DNA from: Thiotrichaceae bacterium
Lineage (GTDB): Bacteria; Pseudomonadota; Gammaproteobacteria; Beggiatoales; Beggiatoaceae
Length of the DNA stretch: 33,623 bases
NCBI GenBank assembly: GCA_029939505.1
Contig: JAOZSV010000025.1
Span: forward strand, 1-33,623
Direction: 5' to 3'
A program made the translations under genes and the position numbers. Below are positions 33,520 to 33,623 of this stretch, piece by piece. The notes beneath the pieces were generated by a model. The model saw only the letters and a list, made by a program, of their open reading frames with translations. It was not told where the DNA came from and did not search any database. The first letter of the stretch is position 1. Every line of letters begins with the position of its first letter.

Positions 33520-33623
33520 ATGAATATTAAAAAATTATCCTTTCACCCATTTTTCATTATTACCACATTTTTATTATGGCCTTTTGTCAGTTATGCCCTC
33601 CTTGATGATATACAAATTGGATT
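33520..33623 (+). CDS. Secreted protein of unknown function, copy D: 5' end only (window edge)
   Basis: The frame starts MNIKKLSFHPFFIITTFLLW and continues PFVSYALLDDIQIG to the window end. It matches the start of copy B, with a two-residue deletion and changes after MNIK, and keeps the Sec signal peptide ending near VSYA. The context AAAAGACTCAAAATG before the start is the same as in copy B; no Shine-Dalgarno is seen. It is divergent from Rhs2, as copy B is from Rhs1. Whether it is full length cannot be seen. Confidence 0.8.
   Translation, partial: MNIKKLSFHPFFIITTFLLWPFVSYALLDDIQIG

Overview
The window (about 40% GC by eye) looks like a chromosomal accessory region of a gammaproteobacterium, most plausibly a filamentous or giant sulfur bacterium of the Thiotrichales (Beggiatoa/Thiomargarita-like). 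I infer this from the combination of Rhs proteins, leucine-rich repeat proteins, an IS630-type transposon and very dense short palindromic repeats of the GTAGGGTGGGCAA type. No marker gene fixes the taxon.

The region is a polymorphic-toxin array built on two full-length Rhs (YD-repeat) toxin genes on the minus strand (5283-11714 and 26354-32275). Both have a Sec signal peptide, a beta-propeller-like domain, an EF-hand-like DxNxDGxxD motif, Ig-like modules, a long YD-repeat cage and an Rhs core, but their C-terminal toxin tips are unrelated. The first ends in a Hint autoprotease-like domain plus a predicted nucleic-acid deaminase. The second ends in a predicted permuted papain-like (NlpC/P60-LRAT type) enzyme. 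Each is followed downstream by displaced (orphan) Rhs-core/tip modules and candidate immunity genes. Locus 1, minus direction: Rhs1, a 25-codon deaminase-tip remnant, a HEAT-repeat protein, an orphan Rhs-Hint-tip module, then a 130-aa candidate immunity protein. Locus 2, minus direction: Rhs2, candidate immunity A, an orphan Rhs core with a second papain-like tip, candidate immunity B, a scrambled Rhs fragment, candidate immunity C and D, an Rhs remnant, an IS630 element and an LRR protein. Immunity A, B, C and D are one paralogous family that I cannot match to a named immunity family. They are the best candidate for something undescribed here.

The two Rhs genes start inside a duplicated unit about 20.56 kb apart. 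In this unit the Rhs gene is divergent from a secreted TPR-like protein gene across about 1.2 kb of hairpin-rich DNA. The secreted-protein gene occurs four times: an interrupted 3' portion at the window start, a 3'-truncated copy at 12941, an internal fragment at 20743, and the 5' end of another copy at the right edge. The copy at the left edge suggests that the array continues outside the window.

The non-coding DNA is packed with palindromes. One family has variable but perfectly pairing arms around a T-run/A-run core, sits both between and inside genes, and differs in presence and arm sequence between the duplicated copies. REP-like and MITE-like elements lie at many gene breakpoints. No rRNA, tRNA or CRISPR array was seen.
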